64,000 bases of DNA, from NCBI GenBank assembly GCA_019973575.1, contig BPUI01000003.1, positions 310,001 through 374,000 of the forward strand, read 5' to 3'. Of the stretch, positions 51,435 through 59,797 are shown in pieces; position 1 is the first letter of the stretch; every line of letters starts with the position of its first letter. The DNA is from Gemmatimonadetes bacterium T265. Its GTDB lineage: Bacteria > Gemmatimonadota > Gemmatimonadetes > Gemmatimonadales > Gemmatimonadaceae. A program made the position numbers and the translations under genes. The notes under the pieces were generated by a model that had not been told where the DNA came from, ran no database searches, and saw only the letters and a program-made list of their open reading frames with translations.

Positions 51435-52220
51435 TCACGCGTTCGGCCGCGGGCCGCCGTCACGCGGGTCTCCCGCGAGCGCGTACGTTGCGACCGGGCG
51501 CGCGTACGCCGCCGCGTGATACCAGTTGCCGACGACCAGCTCCAGGGCGGCGACCGCCGCCGTGCCGAACGGGCGCGCCCGGGCCGCGGCGAGCGCGCCG
51601 ACGAACCGCGCCGGGTCGTCGAGCGCGGCGGGAAAGCGTACGAGCGTGACGTGCGCCGTCTCGAGCCGGTACCGGCGGTCGAGCGCGTCGCCGAGCCCGC
51701 GCGCGGCGAGCGCGTCGCGGAAACGGGCGCGCACCTGCTCCAGCGCGCCGTCGCGCGGGTAGCCCTGCGCCAGCACCGCCGCTGGCGAGAGCGTGACGCC
51801 GACCAGGTCGACCGCGAACGGCGCGACACCCTCGACGGCCTCGGCCGCCGCGGCGCGGTACGCGTCGAGGTGCGCGAGGTAGGGCGCGCAATCCGCGGTG
51901 GCCGTAAAGGGCGCCAGCACCGTCAGGTGCAGGTCCGCGCGCGGCTGGTAGTACGCCGCGGGCTCGAGGACTCGCAATTCGTCGCAGAACGCACCGAGCG
52001 CGTCGGCCACGGTCGGGGCGCCGCCCGCGGGCGCGCGCCGGTCGAGTCGCGCCAGCAGCGTCACGCCCCGGCGCCTATCCTCGCCCTGGCGCGCGGCCCA
52101 CGGGTCGAGCGCGGCCCGCCCGGCACGCACCTCGGGCGCCGCCGCGTCCCACAAGGCGTCGTAGCGCGCCAGCAGGCGGGCCCGGTGCGCCAGGGCGGCG
52201 GCGGTGGTGGTCGCGAGCAC
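51435..52220 (-). CDS. 2H phosphoesterase superfamily protein (2'-5' RNA ligase-like)
   Basis: A 261-residue soluble protein with both HxT motifs of the 2H phosphoesterase fold: His98-Leu-Thr100 in DLHLTVLAPF and His190-Val-Thr192 in ETAHVTLVRF, about 90 residues apart as expected. Members cleave 2',3'-cyclic phosphates or related RNA and nucleotide ends; the physiological substrate here is unknown. It is convergent with the TonB receptor (48 bp) and starts at the edge of a decayed region. Confidence 0.82.
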   Translation of the reverse strand: MLATTTAAALAHRARLLARYDALWDAAAPEVRAGRAALDPWAARQGEDRRRGVTLLARLDRRAPAGGAPTVADALGAFCDELRVLEPAAYYQPRADLHLTVLAPFTATADCAPYLAHLDAYRAAAAEAVEGVAPFAVDLVGVTLSPAAVLAQGYPRDGALEQVRARFRDALAARGLGDALDRRYRLETAHVTLVRFPAALDDPARFVGALAAARARPFGTAAVAALELVVGNWYHAAAYARPVATYALAGDPRDGGPRPNA

Positions 52221-52302
52221 GCGGTGAACTTACCCGATCAGCACCGTGTCCCCCACCAGACGACCATTCAGGCCGACCGGGACGCGAAGCCGAACGAGCC
52301 GG

Positions 52303-52485
52303 TCATTCGTAGTAGGCCGGCCGGTCGATGTCCGTGATGAGGTCCACCTCCCTCGGCTCCCAGCCGAGCACTGCCCGGGTCCACTCGCTCGAGGCGGAAC
52401 AGGCGCGCGGCGTCCAGCCGGTGCACGGCCGGCCAGCGGTTCTCTCCGTCGCCGACGTAGGCGGAGACGCCCTTCTCGCCTGATT
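52303..52485 (-). pseudogene. NAD-dependent epimerase-like SDR, 3' remnant with deletion
   Basis: The minus strand reads [20 protein letters not shown] followed by [11 protein letters not shown] in one frame, then in another [20 protein letters not shown] and RPAYYE with a stop at 52303. Both belong to the C-terminal third of an atypical SDR (NAD-dependent epimerase family), but some 70 residues that should lie between them are missing and the frame changes. Nothing upstream encodes the Rossmann part. Clearly a relic. Confidence 0.75.
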
Positions 52486-52566
52486 GGCCGGCGGCTCGAC
52501 TTGCTGTCGACGCCGGCGGGGGCGCGGTAAGGGGGGTGACCCGGACGTCTCGCGCGTCTCGTCTCG

Positions 52567-53215
52567 TCAGATCGACGCGCCGCCCGACACTTCGATGCGT
52601 TGGGCGTTGACCCAGCGGTTGTCCTCGGACAGCAGCGACGCGATCATCGGGCCGACGTCGTCGGGCACGCCGGCGCGGCCGAGCGCGGTCATGTCGGCGA
52701 CGCGCCGGTTCATCTCGGGGTTGTCCCGCACGACGCCGCCGCTGAAGTCGGTCGCGATGCCCGCCCGGCGCGACGACGTTGACGGCGATCCGGCGCGGCC
52801 CCAGTTCCTTGGCCGTGTACTTCGTCAGCACCTCGACGGCCCCCTTCGGCGACCCGTACGCGGCGCCGCCGGGCAGGATGATGCGGGTGCGGCCGGTCGA
52901 CACGTTGACGATCCGGCCGCCGTCGTTGATGAGCGGCAGCAGTCGCTGCGTGAGGAAGAACACGCCCTTGAAGTGGACGGCGGAGAGCGCGTCCAGCTCC
53001 GCCTCCGTGGTCGTCGCGAAGCTGGTGTTGCTGTGCTCGTTGCCGGCGTTGTTCACGAGGTAGTCGAACCGCTCGGCCTCCAGCTTGCCTAACGCGCCGC
53101 GCACGCGCCCCGCGAAGTCGCCGAAGGCGCCGACGTCCCCGGCGTCGAGCTGGAGGGCGACGGCCTGCCGCCCCGGCGCGACGTCGTGCGGCTGCGGGCG
53201 GTCCCCGCGAACCAA
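52567..53215 (-). pseudogene. Short-chain dehydrogenase, frameshifted and lacking its N-terminus
   Basis: Central SDR motifs are intact: [17 protein letters not shown] (NNAG), [20 protein letters not shown] then [18 protein letters not shown] (YxxxK-like active site with preceding Ser), and IAVNVVAPG. Immediately after this the frame is lost; the true continuation [20 protein letters not shown] with [20 protein letters not shown] and RIEVSGGAS to the stop at 52567 lies in the next frame. The coenzyme-binding TGxxxGxG strand is absent upstream. An orphan start, ATG at 53391 with AGGAGGG 7 bases before it, may mark the old gene start. Confidence 0.8.
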
Positions 53216-53671
53216 GCGTGATCACTCCGCCAGCGGACGCGACACACCACGCGGCGTGCGCTCGCGCCCGAGCGACGCGCGGGCTCGCGCGTCGAGGAGC
53301 TCGGCGTTGGCCCACACGCGGCGACCGTGGGCGCGTCGTCGGCGCTCCGGACCATGGCGCGCCCGCGGGCGCCCGCGGCGACGAGGATCATGGTCGTACC
53401 CTCCTGAAGGTGAGCACTCCGGTGAATGCGGGGGACGTCCGGCCGCCCCGCTCGACGTTTGTACCTGTCGTCGATAGACGACGGACGCGCGACCGTTAGG
53501 CAGACCCGGGCCGCGGCGCCGACCCTGCCGTTCGTAATACGCGCGCCGTGCCGAAGTTCATAGCGCCCCGCCCCCCTTCGGAGAGAGGCGGCGCCCGCGT
53601 GGCCCCGGTACGCTGCGGGGCGTCCGCGTCCGCGTCGTACGCCGGGGGCGGGCCCAGGAACCGGGAGCGAC
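53216..53671. other. Intergenic region upstream of the AraC gene
   Basis: About 455 bp without a supported intact gene. On the minus strand a well-spaced AGGAGGG precedes the ATG at 53391 (MILVAAGARGRAMVR), but the frame soon becomes basic, low-information sequence; it is probably the orphaned start of the decayed SDR. On the plus strand GGGAG lies 5 bases before the AraC ATG. A CGTTAGGC copy is at 53494-53501. Confidence 0.45.
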
Positions 53672-54269
53672 ATGGACGACACGTCACACGCGTCGAAGGG
53701 CGAAGCGAGCACGTGGGAGCCAGCGCCCCGAAGCGCCCGGGGCGCCCGCCTCGCCCGCGAGTACCTCCACGCCCACGTCCGGCGGCCCATCGCGCTTGCG
53801 GATCTCGCGGGCGTCGCGGGGGTGAACAAGTTCGCCCTCGTGCGCGCGTTCGCGCGCGAACTCGGGGTGCCGCCGCACGCGTACCACCTCCGCCTGGCGC
53901 ACGCGCGGCGGCTGATCGACGACGGGGCGCCGCTGTCGCACGTGGCGTTCGACGCGGGCTTCGCCGACCAGAGCCACCTCACGCGCCGCTTCAAGGCGCA
54001 CTTCGGCGTGACGCCGGGCGAGTACGCCCGCGGCCGCGGGGACGCGCTGGCGGGCTGGCGCGCGCCGCGCGCCGCGCGCCAGCTTCGACCGGACGATGCG
54101 CCACCACCCTGCTTCCTCCGCTGCCGGCCGGCCCCGCCGTCGCGGACCCGCGCCGCCCGCGGCCGCGCGCGCCCACGCGGCGCTGCTGGCGGACGTGCGC
54201 GCGCGGCTGGGGAACGTCGCCGCGCGACGCCGGCGGGCGTCGACCATCCACACCGAGAGGCTCTCATGA
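53672..54269 (+). CDS. AraC-type HTH regulator, short form, apparent frameshift near the 3' end
   Basis: A regulator made only of the AraC DNA-binding domain: LAREYLHAHVRRPIALADLA with the first helix-turn-helix (AGVNKFALVRAFARELG), and the second HTH signature LSHVAFDAGFADQSHLTRRF with KAHFGVTPGEYARG. There is no N-terminal cupin. GGGAG precedes the ATG at 53672. Its opening frame runs without a stop into the next gene. The neighbouring frame shows real codon bias at the end (AALLADVRARLGNVAARRRR) and terminates in a TGA overlapping the hydrolase ATG. I therefore infer a frameshift around 54040-54100. It probably controls the hydrolase-ThrE operon. Confidence 0.72.
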
Positions 54270-55225
54270 GCACGCTCCAGTCCGAGTCCAAGCCCGGCAC
54301 TCCGCCCGCCGCGCCAGCGGACGCGCCGCCTAATGGAACCGCGATGTTCCCGGGCTTCACGCGGCAGACGATCAAAACGACGGGCGCCGAGATCAACACG
54401 CTCGTCGGCGGCCGCGGGCCGCCACTGCTCCTGCTGCACGGCCACCCCGAGACGCACGTCGCCTGGTGGAAGGTCGCGCCCGACCTCGCCAAGACGTACA
54501 CCGTCGTCGCGACCGATCTGCGCGGGTACGGCGACTCGAGCAAGCCCGCGGGCGGCCCGGACCACATCGATTACTCCAAGTGGGCGATGGGACTCGATCA
54601 GGTCGAGGTGATGCGCGCGCTCGGCCACACGCAGTTCCAGGCCGTCGGCCACGACCGCGGCGGGCGGGTACTGCACCGCATGCTGCTCGACCACCCCGAC
54701 GCGGTGACGCGCGGGGTGGTGCTCGACATCGCGCCGACGGACCTGATGTACGCGGCGACGAACGAGGAGTTCGCCACCAAGTACTTCTGGTGGTTCTTCC
54801 ACATCCAGGCCGCGCCGCTGCCCGAGCAGATGATCGGCGCCGAGACCGAGGTCTACCTGCGCGCGCACCTCGACGCGCAGAGCAAGACGCCGGGCGCGGT
54901 GACGCCCGAGGCGTTCGCCGAGTACCTGCGCTGCTACCGGCTGCCGGGGTGCGTGCACGCGGTGTGCGAGGACTACCGCGCCTCGGTCACGATCGACCGC
55001 CAGCACACGCACGAGGACCAGGCGCGCGGGCGCCGGGTGACGCAGCCGCTCGTGGCGCTGTGGGGCGGGGAGGGGACGGTCGGGAAGCTCTTCGACGTGC
55101 TCGCGCTGTGGCGGAAGGAGGCGGACGACGTCGAGGGGCACGCGCTGCTGTGCGGGCACCTCATCCCCGAGGAGGACCCGGCCGGGCTCCTGGACGCGCT
55201 GCATGACGCCCTCCAGCCCGCGTAG
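54266..55225 (+). CDS. Alpha/beta hydrolase, haloacetate dehalogenase-like
   Basis: A 319-residue hydrolase close to fluoroacetate/haloacetate dehalogenases. Oxyanion region LLLLHGHPETHVAWWKVAPD; halide-end motif DLRGYGDSSKP; nucleophile elbow GHDRGGRVLHR with Asp130 (not Ser) followed by Arg131 and Arg134, as in FAcD; catalytic His in CGHLIPEEDP. These features favour cleavage of a carbon-halogen bond in a small carboxylate, or an epoxide or similar ester. The ATG at 54266 is preceded by GAGAGG. The upstream AraC frame is fused in phase with it. The next gene begins 23 bp before its stop. Confidence 0.85.
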   Translation: MSTLQSESKPGTPPAAPADAPPNGTAMFPGFTRQTIKTTGAEINTLVGGRGPPLLLLHGHPETHVAWWKVAPDLAKTYTVVATDLRGYGDSSKPAGGPDHIDYSKWAMGLDQVEVMRALGHTQFQAVGHDRGGRVLHRMLLDHPDAVTRGVVLDIAPTDLMYAATNEEFATKYFWWFFHIQAAPLPEQMIGAETEVYLRAHLDAQSKTPGAVTPEAFAEYLRCYRLPGCVHAVCEDYRASVTIDRQHTHEDQARGRRVTQPLVALWGGEGTVGKLFDVLALWRKEADDVEGHALLCGHLIPEEDPAGLLDALHDALQPA

Positions 55226-56492
55226 GCCCTGGGACGGCGGCCGCGAGGCGGGCTGCGACGTCCTGCTGACCGCCGCCGCAGTGCTGCACGCGAACGGCGA
55301 GGAAACGAGCGGGACGCTGGAGGCGGCCGAGTTGCTGAACGAGCGCCTGGGGCTCGGGGCGACGCTGGTGCCGGGGTGGAGCGACCTGCTGCTGCACGTC
55401 GGCGGCGACCGGGTGCGCATGGTGCCGGCGGTCGCCTCGAACAACAACATGAACCGGGTCGTGGGAGCGCTGCACGCGGTCGACGCGATCGCCGGGGGGC
55501 GCCTCGACGCCGCCGGGGCGACGGCGGCGCTCGCGGCCGCCGCGCGCGCGCCGCAGTCGCCGCTCGGGCGCTACGTCTTCGCGTGCGCGGTGGGCGCCGG
55601 GGCGCTGTCGATCATCAACGGCGCGTCGCACCCTGCGGTACTCGGCATCGTGGTGCTCTGCGCGGGGGTCGGCGGGCTGCTGCGCCGCGGGATGGCGCAC
55701 TGGTTCGACGCCAACTCGTTCCTGCAGATCCTGGCGGCGTCGCTGCTCGCGGGGTTCGTGGGCGCGTTCGGGGTCCGGTGGGAGGCTGCGCGGCAGATCA
55801 ACGCCGCGACGCGTCTCATCGCGTTAGGCCCGCTGCTGGTCCTCGTGCCGGGGCCGGCGTTCCTCGCCGGCGCGCTCGACGTCGCCGCCTTCCGGCTGAC
55901 GCTCGGCTTCGCGCGGCTCCTCTTCGGCACCCTCACGGTCCTCGCCATCTGCACCGGCGTGCTCGTCGGCCTGGCGCTCGGCGGCGCGGACCTCCCCGCG
56001 ACGGCGCAGGCCCGGCCGCTGCCGGTCTGGCTCGACGTCGTCTGCGCCGGCGTGGCCGCCGGGTCGTACGGCGTGTTCTTCGCGATGCCGCCCCGGCTCA
56101 TCGTCTACCCCGTGCTGATGGGGATGGCCGCGCACGCGGTCCGCTGGTGCGCGATCTCGGGCCTGGGCTGGAGCAACGCCACGGGCGCGGGCCTGGCCTG
56201 CCTAACGGTCGGCGTCGTCATGGTGCCGGTCGCCCGGCGGTACCGGTTGCCGTTCGCGGGGGTCGGGTTCGCGTCGGTGGTCTCGATGGTCCCGGGCACG
56301 TACCTGTTCCGGATGGGCGGCGGCCTCATGCAGATCCAGCACGACGCCGCGGCCACCTCGGCCGCACTCGTCGGCGGCGTGCTCTCCGACGGCACCACGG
56401 CGCTCATGACGGTGACGACGATGGCACTCGGACTCGTGCTGCCGATGAGCGCGTACAAGCACGTCCGCCGCACGAGGGCCGGCGGCGTATGA
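55203..56492 (+). CDS. Threonine/serine exporter family protein (ThrE)
   Basis: A 429-residue membrane protein combining both ThrE domains. The N-terminal cytoplasmic domain has HANGEETSGTLEAAELLNER and MVPAVASNNNMNRVVGALHA, followed by five helices. The C-terminal ThrE_2 part has FFAMPPRLIVYPVLMGMAAH and FASVVSMVPGTYLFRMGGGL. Members export threonine and serine in Corynebacterium; the substrate in this lineage is unknown. The ATG lies within the dehalogenase gene and the end overlaps the DUF1275 gene (ATGA), so all three are one operon. Confidence 0.9.
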   Translation: MTPSSPRRPWDGGREAGCDVLLTAAAVLHANGEETSGTLEAAELLNERLGLGATLVPGWSDLLLHVGGDRVRMVPAVASNNNMNRVVGALHAVDAIAGGRLDAAGATAALAAAARAPQSPLGRYVFACAVGAGALSIINGASHPAVLGIVVLCAGVGGLLRRGMAHWFDANSFLQILAASLLAGFVGAFGVRWEAARQINAATRLIALGPLLVLVPGPAFLAGALDVAAFRLTLGFARLLFGTLTVLAICTGVLVGLALGGADLPATAQARPLPVWLDVVCAGVAAGSYGVFFAMPPRLIVYPVLMGMAAHAVRWCAISGLGWSNATGAGLACLTVGVVMVPVARRYRLPFAGVGFASVVSMVPGTYLFRMGGGLMQIQHDAAATSAALVGGVLSDGTTALMTVTTMALGLVLPMSAYKHVRRTRAGGV

Positions 56493-57142
56493 CCGCGCAC
56501 GCACCCGCCTCGCCCGCGGGGTGGCCCCATCTGCCGGCGGAAGTCGCCTTCGTCACCGGCATGCTGGACCTCATCGGCTGGTTCCTGCTCACCGGCTTCT
56601 TCTCGGCCAACACCACCGGCGACGCGGTCGAGTCGGCGTCGTACGTGGTGCCGGGCCAGCACCCGCACGTGCTACAGTTGCTCGCCGTCCCACTCTTTGT
56701 GGTGGCCGTCGTCCTGGTCTACCTGCTGTCGCGTCGGTTCGGGAGTGCGAGCGCCGCGACGGTTCGCGCCATGCGCGCGATCCAGTTCGTGCTGCTGGCG
56801 TGCCTGTGCCTCGTCAGCGGTACGATGCGGCCGAGCGCGTCGCCCGGCGGGCTCGAGCACGTGCTGGTCGGGGTGCTCGCCGTCGTCACGGTCGCCGTGT
56901 CCGACACCGCGATGCACATGCTCGACGCGACGGCCCCCACCACGTGGGCGATCACCGCGAACGTCGTCACGGGGATGATCGCGCTGCTGAACGTCGCGAC
57001 CAAGTACGGCTCGCCCGCCGAGTGGGCGGAGGACCTCGCGGCCCGCCGCGACGCCACGCGACGGAAAGTCGCGCCGGCCCACGGGATGCCGAACGCCCGG
57101 CGGTGCGGCGACCAGGGCGGCGGCCGCATTCGCGAGCAATGA
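56489..57142 (+). CDS. DUF1275 (YoaK-like) membrane protein
   Basis: A 217-residue, six-helix membrane protein. The start PAEVAFVTGMLDLIGWFLLT followed by FFSANTTGDAV matches DUF1275 (FVAGxxDAxGFLxxGGxFxxNMTGN), and TANVVTGMIALLNVATKYG is the second conserved MTG-type block. Function of the family is unknown. The C-terminal 30 residues are charged. It closes the AraC-dehalogenase-ThrE operon by a 4-bp overlap with thrE. Confidence 0.85.
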   Translation: MTAHAPASPAGWPHLPAEVAFVTGMLDLIGWFLLTGFFSANTTGDAVESASYVVPGQHPHVLQLLAVPLFVVAVVLVYLLSRRFGSASAATVRAMRAIQFVLLACLCLVSGTMRPSASPGGLEHVLVGVLAVVTVAVSDTAMHMLDATAPTTWAITANVVTGMIALLNVATKYGSPAEWAEDLAARRDATRRKVAPAHGMPNARRCGDQGGGRIREQ

Positions 57143-57235
57143 GGGCAGGCACACGGGGACGCGCTACGCCGGGTTCGGCGCGGAGGCGTCCGGCGCGGGC
57201 TGCTGCGGGGGCCGGTACGGCCCGCCGACCTCGCC

Positions 57236-57454
57236 CTATCCCCAACGCGGCATCGGCTGGCCGACGACCGGCGCCGCCCCGGCTTGCGAGTTAAGCACCG
57301 CCAGCCGCGAGCCCCACTCCAGGTACGCGACGAACGCCGAGCGGAACTCGGGGTCATCGGGGAGCCCGATCTCGTCGGCGCTCTCGACGAGCAGCTGCAC
57401 CCAGCGTGTGCGCTGCGCCGGCGTCAGGTGGCGGCCGAGGTGGTGACGCAGCAT
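57236..57454 (-). pseudogene. C-terminal half of a group II truncated-hemoglobin-like globin
   Basis: The minus frame reads LRHHLGRHLTPAQRTRWVQL with LVESADEIGLPDDPEFRSAF and VAYLEWGSRLAVLNSQ, which is the G-H helix part of a group II truncated globin. The proximal-heme half is missing: the sequence before LRHHL is only the antisense of a HxlR gene tail. An ATG at 57454 could start a 72-residue product, but it could not bind heme normally. A fragment, then. Confidence 0.7.
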
Positions 57455-57562
57455 GACTACGCGCTGACGCCGTTCGACCGCACGCTGCGCCCCGCGCTCA
57501 ACGCCCTCGCCCGGTGGGCCAAGGCGCACCACGCCGCGGTCGGCGCGACACTCGCGCGGTAG
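57417..57562 (+). pseudogene. C-terminal fragment of a HxlR-type HTH regulator
   Basis: The plus frame reads VTQHDYALTPFDRTLRPALN then ALARWAKAHHAAVGATLAR and stops at 57562. YxLTPxGRTLxPxLxALxxW is the hallmark C-terminus of HxlR regulators. The winged-helix DNA-binding half is absent; upstream the frame is antisense of the globin fragment. The two fragments face away from each other and meet at about 57420-57450. Confidence 0.75.
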
Positions 57563-57567
57563 CCGGT

Positions 57568-58404
57568 TCAGCTCCACGTGCGGAGCGCCCGCGCCACCGC
57601 CGCCTGGCGTCGCCGGCTCACGGGGACGACCGTGCCGCCCGCGAGCACGAGCTCACGGCGTCGCGCCGCCGTGCCCAGCCGCGCTTCGACGATCGCCGAG
57701 CGGCGCACGAGGTAGGAGCGATGGACGCGGAGGAAGTGCGCGGGCGCGAGGGCGTGCTCCAACTCGTCCAGGGCGCGGCGCACGAGGTGCCGCCGGCCAG
57801 CGACGTGCACCGCCGTGTACACGCCGTCCGCCTCGAGCAGGGTCACCGCGGCGAGGGGGACGATCACCTCACGCGGGCCGACCCGCGCCACGAGGGACGT
57901 GGGCGGCGACGCGGCCGGCGCGGCGGCCGGGGGCTCCGGGCGCGCGGGCGCGGGGGCCCGCGGGCGCGTCGAGCGCTCGGCGAGCGCCGCCGCCGCGGCG
58001 AGGCGCCCGTGCACGCGCGCCATGGCGCGCTCCAGGCGCGCGGGCGCCACGGGCTTGGTGAGGTAGTCCACGGCGCAGGCGTCGAACGCCGGCAGGGCGT
58101 ATTCGTCGTATGCGGTGACGAATACCACGAGCGGCGGCCCGCCCCCCGCGCCGCCGTTGGCCTCGGCCACCGTCCGCGCCAGCTCGAGCCCCGATCGGCC
58201 GGGCATCTCGACGTCCAGAAAGAGCACGTCGGCCCGGCCGACGACCGCGTCGAGGCCGACCGCGGAGGCGCACTCGGCCACCACTTCGACGTCGGGGCGC
58301 GCGTCGAGCAGCTGGCGCATCGCCCGGCGCGAGAGCGGCTCGTCGTCCACGACGACGGCGCGGAGCGGCCGGGGCGGGGGCGCCTCCGCCGGCGGCGCGG
58401 TCAC
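57568..58404 (-). CDS. LytTR-type response regulator
   Basis: A 278-residue response regulator. The receiver has VVVDDEPLSRRAMRQLL, phospho-acceptor Asp64 in VLFLDVEMPG, and the TAYDEYALPAF and VDYLTKPV blocks. A Pro/Ala-rich linker joins it to a C-terminal LytTR DNA-binding domain (LEADGVYTAVHVAGRRHLVR, HFLRVHRSYLVRRSAI). I use the GTG at 58404 since it overlaps the sensor stop as GTGA, the usual coupling in this window; a GTG three codons upstream is possible. It acts with the sensor kinase encoded just upstream. Confidence 0.9.
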   Translation of the reverse strand: MTAPPAEAPPPRPLRAVVVDDEPLSRRAMRQLLDARPDVEVVAECASAVGLDAVVGRADVLFLDVEMPGRSGLELARTVAEANGGAGGGPPLVVFVTAYDEYALPAFDACAVDYLTKPVAPARLERAMARVHGRLAAAAALAERSTRPRAPAPARPEPPAAAPAASPPTSLVARVGPREVIVPLAAVTLLEADGVYTAVHVAGRRHLVRRALDELEHALAPAHFLRVHRSYLVRRSAIVEARLGTAARRRELVLAGGTVVPVSRRRQAAVARALRTWS

Positions 58405-59576
58405 GGCGTGCACCCGGTGGCCGCACCCCGGGCGGCCGCACCCGGGGAGGCCGCCCGGGCGAGCGGCACGACGAGTTCCGCGGTCGTGCCGCGCCCGCCG
58501 ATGCCCGCCCCGAGCCGGACGCTCGCGGCGTCGCCGTGCAGCAGCGCGAGTCGCGCCCGCGTGTTGGCCACGCCGATGCCGGCCCCCGGCCCCGGGCCGT
58601 CACCGCCCGCGGCGGGCAGCCCCACGCCGTTGTCGCGCACCAGGAGCCGGAGCCGCCCGTCCGCGGCGTGCGCCGAGACCGCGACGACGGCCTCGCCGGG
58701 GACGTGCCGCAGCCCGTGGCGCACCGCGTTCTCCACGAACGGCTGCAGGCAGAGCGACGGGACGCGCGCGTCGCGCAGCGCCGCGGGGACGTCCACCCGC
58801 ACGCGGAGGCGCTCGCCCATGCGCAGCCGCTCGAGGGCGAGGTACTGCTCCACGAACGCGAGCTCCTCCTCGAGCGTGACCTCGTGCCGGACGTCCCCGC
58901 GGAGCGACGCGCGCAACAGCTCCGAGAGGCCCAGCAGCGCGTCGGCCGCCCGCGCGTTCTCGCCGTCGCGCACGAGGGCCACGGCGGCGTTGAGCGCGTT
59001 GAAGAGGAAGTGCGGCCGGAGTTGCGCGCGGAGAGTGCCGAGTTCCGCCTCGACGAGTCGCGCCGCGAGCGCGTCCGCAGCGGCCGCGTGGGCCGCCGCC
59101 CGCGCGTGGTGGACCTGCGAGGTGCGCGCCGCCGCGATGGCCGCGTACACGATCACGCCGGCCGGCGTGAAGCGGAGCAGCATGTGCGTGAACAACGCCC
59201 AGACGCCGGTCGCGCCGCCGGGAACCAGCAGGTGGAACACGCCGGCCGTCGCGAGCGCCTGCCCGGCACACGCCGCGAGGCTCGCCGCCCCGTGCACGGC
59301 GAGGGTCCGCGCGCGCAGCGGGCGCACGACCGGGAGCCGGTCGGCCAGGGCGAGCACGGGGACCGTGAGCAGCGCCCAGACCTGCCACGTCACCGTGAGC
59401 ACGACCAGGACGCGCCAGGGCGCCAGCCCGGCCGGCGCGGTGTCCAGCGACGTGATCGCGAACGGAATGCCGAGCACCGCGGGAACGCTCCACGCCGCGA
59501 GCAGCGTGGGGAACGACCAGCGGGGGACTGCCGGCGCTGCCGTCTGCGTCACGGGGGTGGGCGGGTGGGCGACCAT
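58401..59576 (-). CDS. LytS/YehU-type sensor histidine kinase
   Basis: A 391-residue membrane kinase with four predicted helices in the first 155 residues, then the His_kinase domain with His189 in LRPHFLFNALNAAVALV, the Asn box ENAVRHGLRH, and the glycine box VRDNGVGLPAAGG plus GIGVANTRARLALLHG. There is no extracytoplasmic sensor domain, so the signal is probably sensed in the membrane. The ATG at 59576 (MVAHPPTP) is preferred to an upstream in-frame start because the earlier residues are low-information. It phosphorylates the LytTR regulator encoded with a 4-bp overlap. The pair is divergent from the next membrane protein. Confidence 0.9.
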   Translation of the reverse strand: MVAHPPTPVTQTAAPAVPRWSFPTLLAAWSVPAVLGIPFAITSLDTAPAGLAPWRVLVVLTVTWQVWALLTVPVLALADRLPVVRPLRARTLAVHGAASLAACAGQALATAGVFHLLVPGGATGVWALFTHMLLRFTPAGVIVYAAIAAARTSQVHHARAAAHAAAADALAARLVEAELGTLRAQLRPHFLFNALNAAVALVRDGENARAADALLGLSELLRASLRGDVRHEVTLEEELAFVEQYLALERLRMGERLRVRVDVPAALRDARVPSLCLQPFVENAVRHGLRHVPGEAVVAVSAHAADGRLRLLVRDNGVGLPAAGGDGPGPGAGIGVANTRARLALLHGDAASVRLGAGIGGRGTTAELVVPLARAASPGAAARGAATGCTP

Positions 59577-59797
59577 GGCGATGGGGCGGCTGGCACGAGG
59601 AGGCGGACGCGGCGGACGCGGACGCACGAGCTGCGCGTGCACCCGGCGCCTCGACGCAAGGTACGAGGACGCGCGCGCGGTCACGGACCGCTCGCATCAC
59701 GGACGCCGCCGTTTGCAACACGGGCGGTCGCGGGTGGGCAGGGCGGTCCGTAGCATCCCCGCATGCGCCAGACCGACCTCCGACGCGACCGCCCGCG

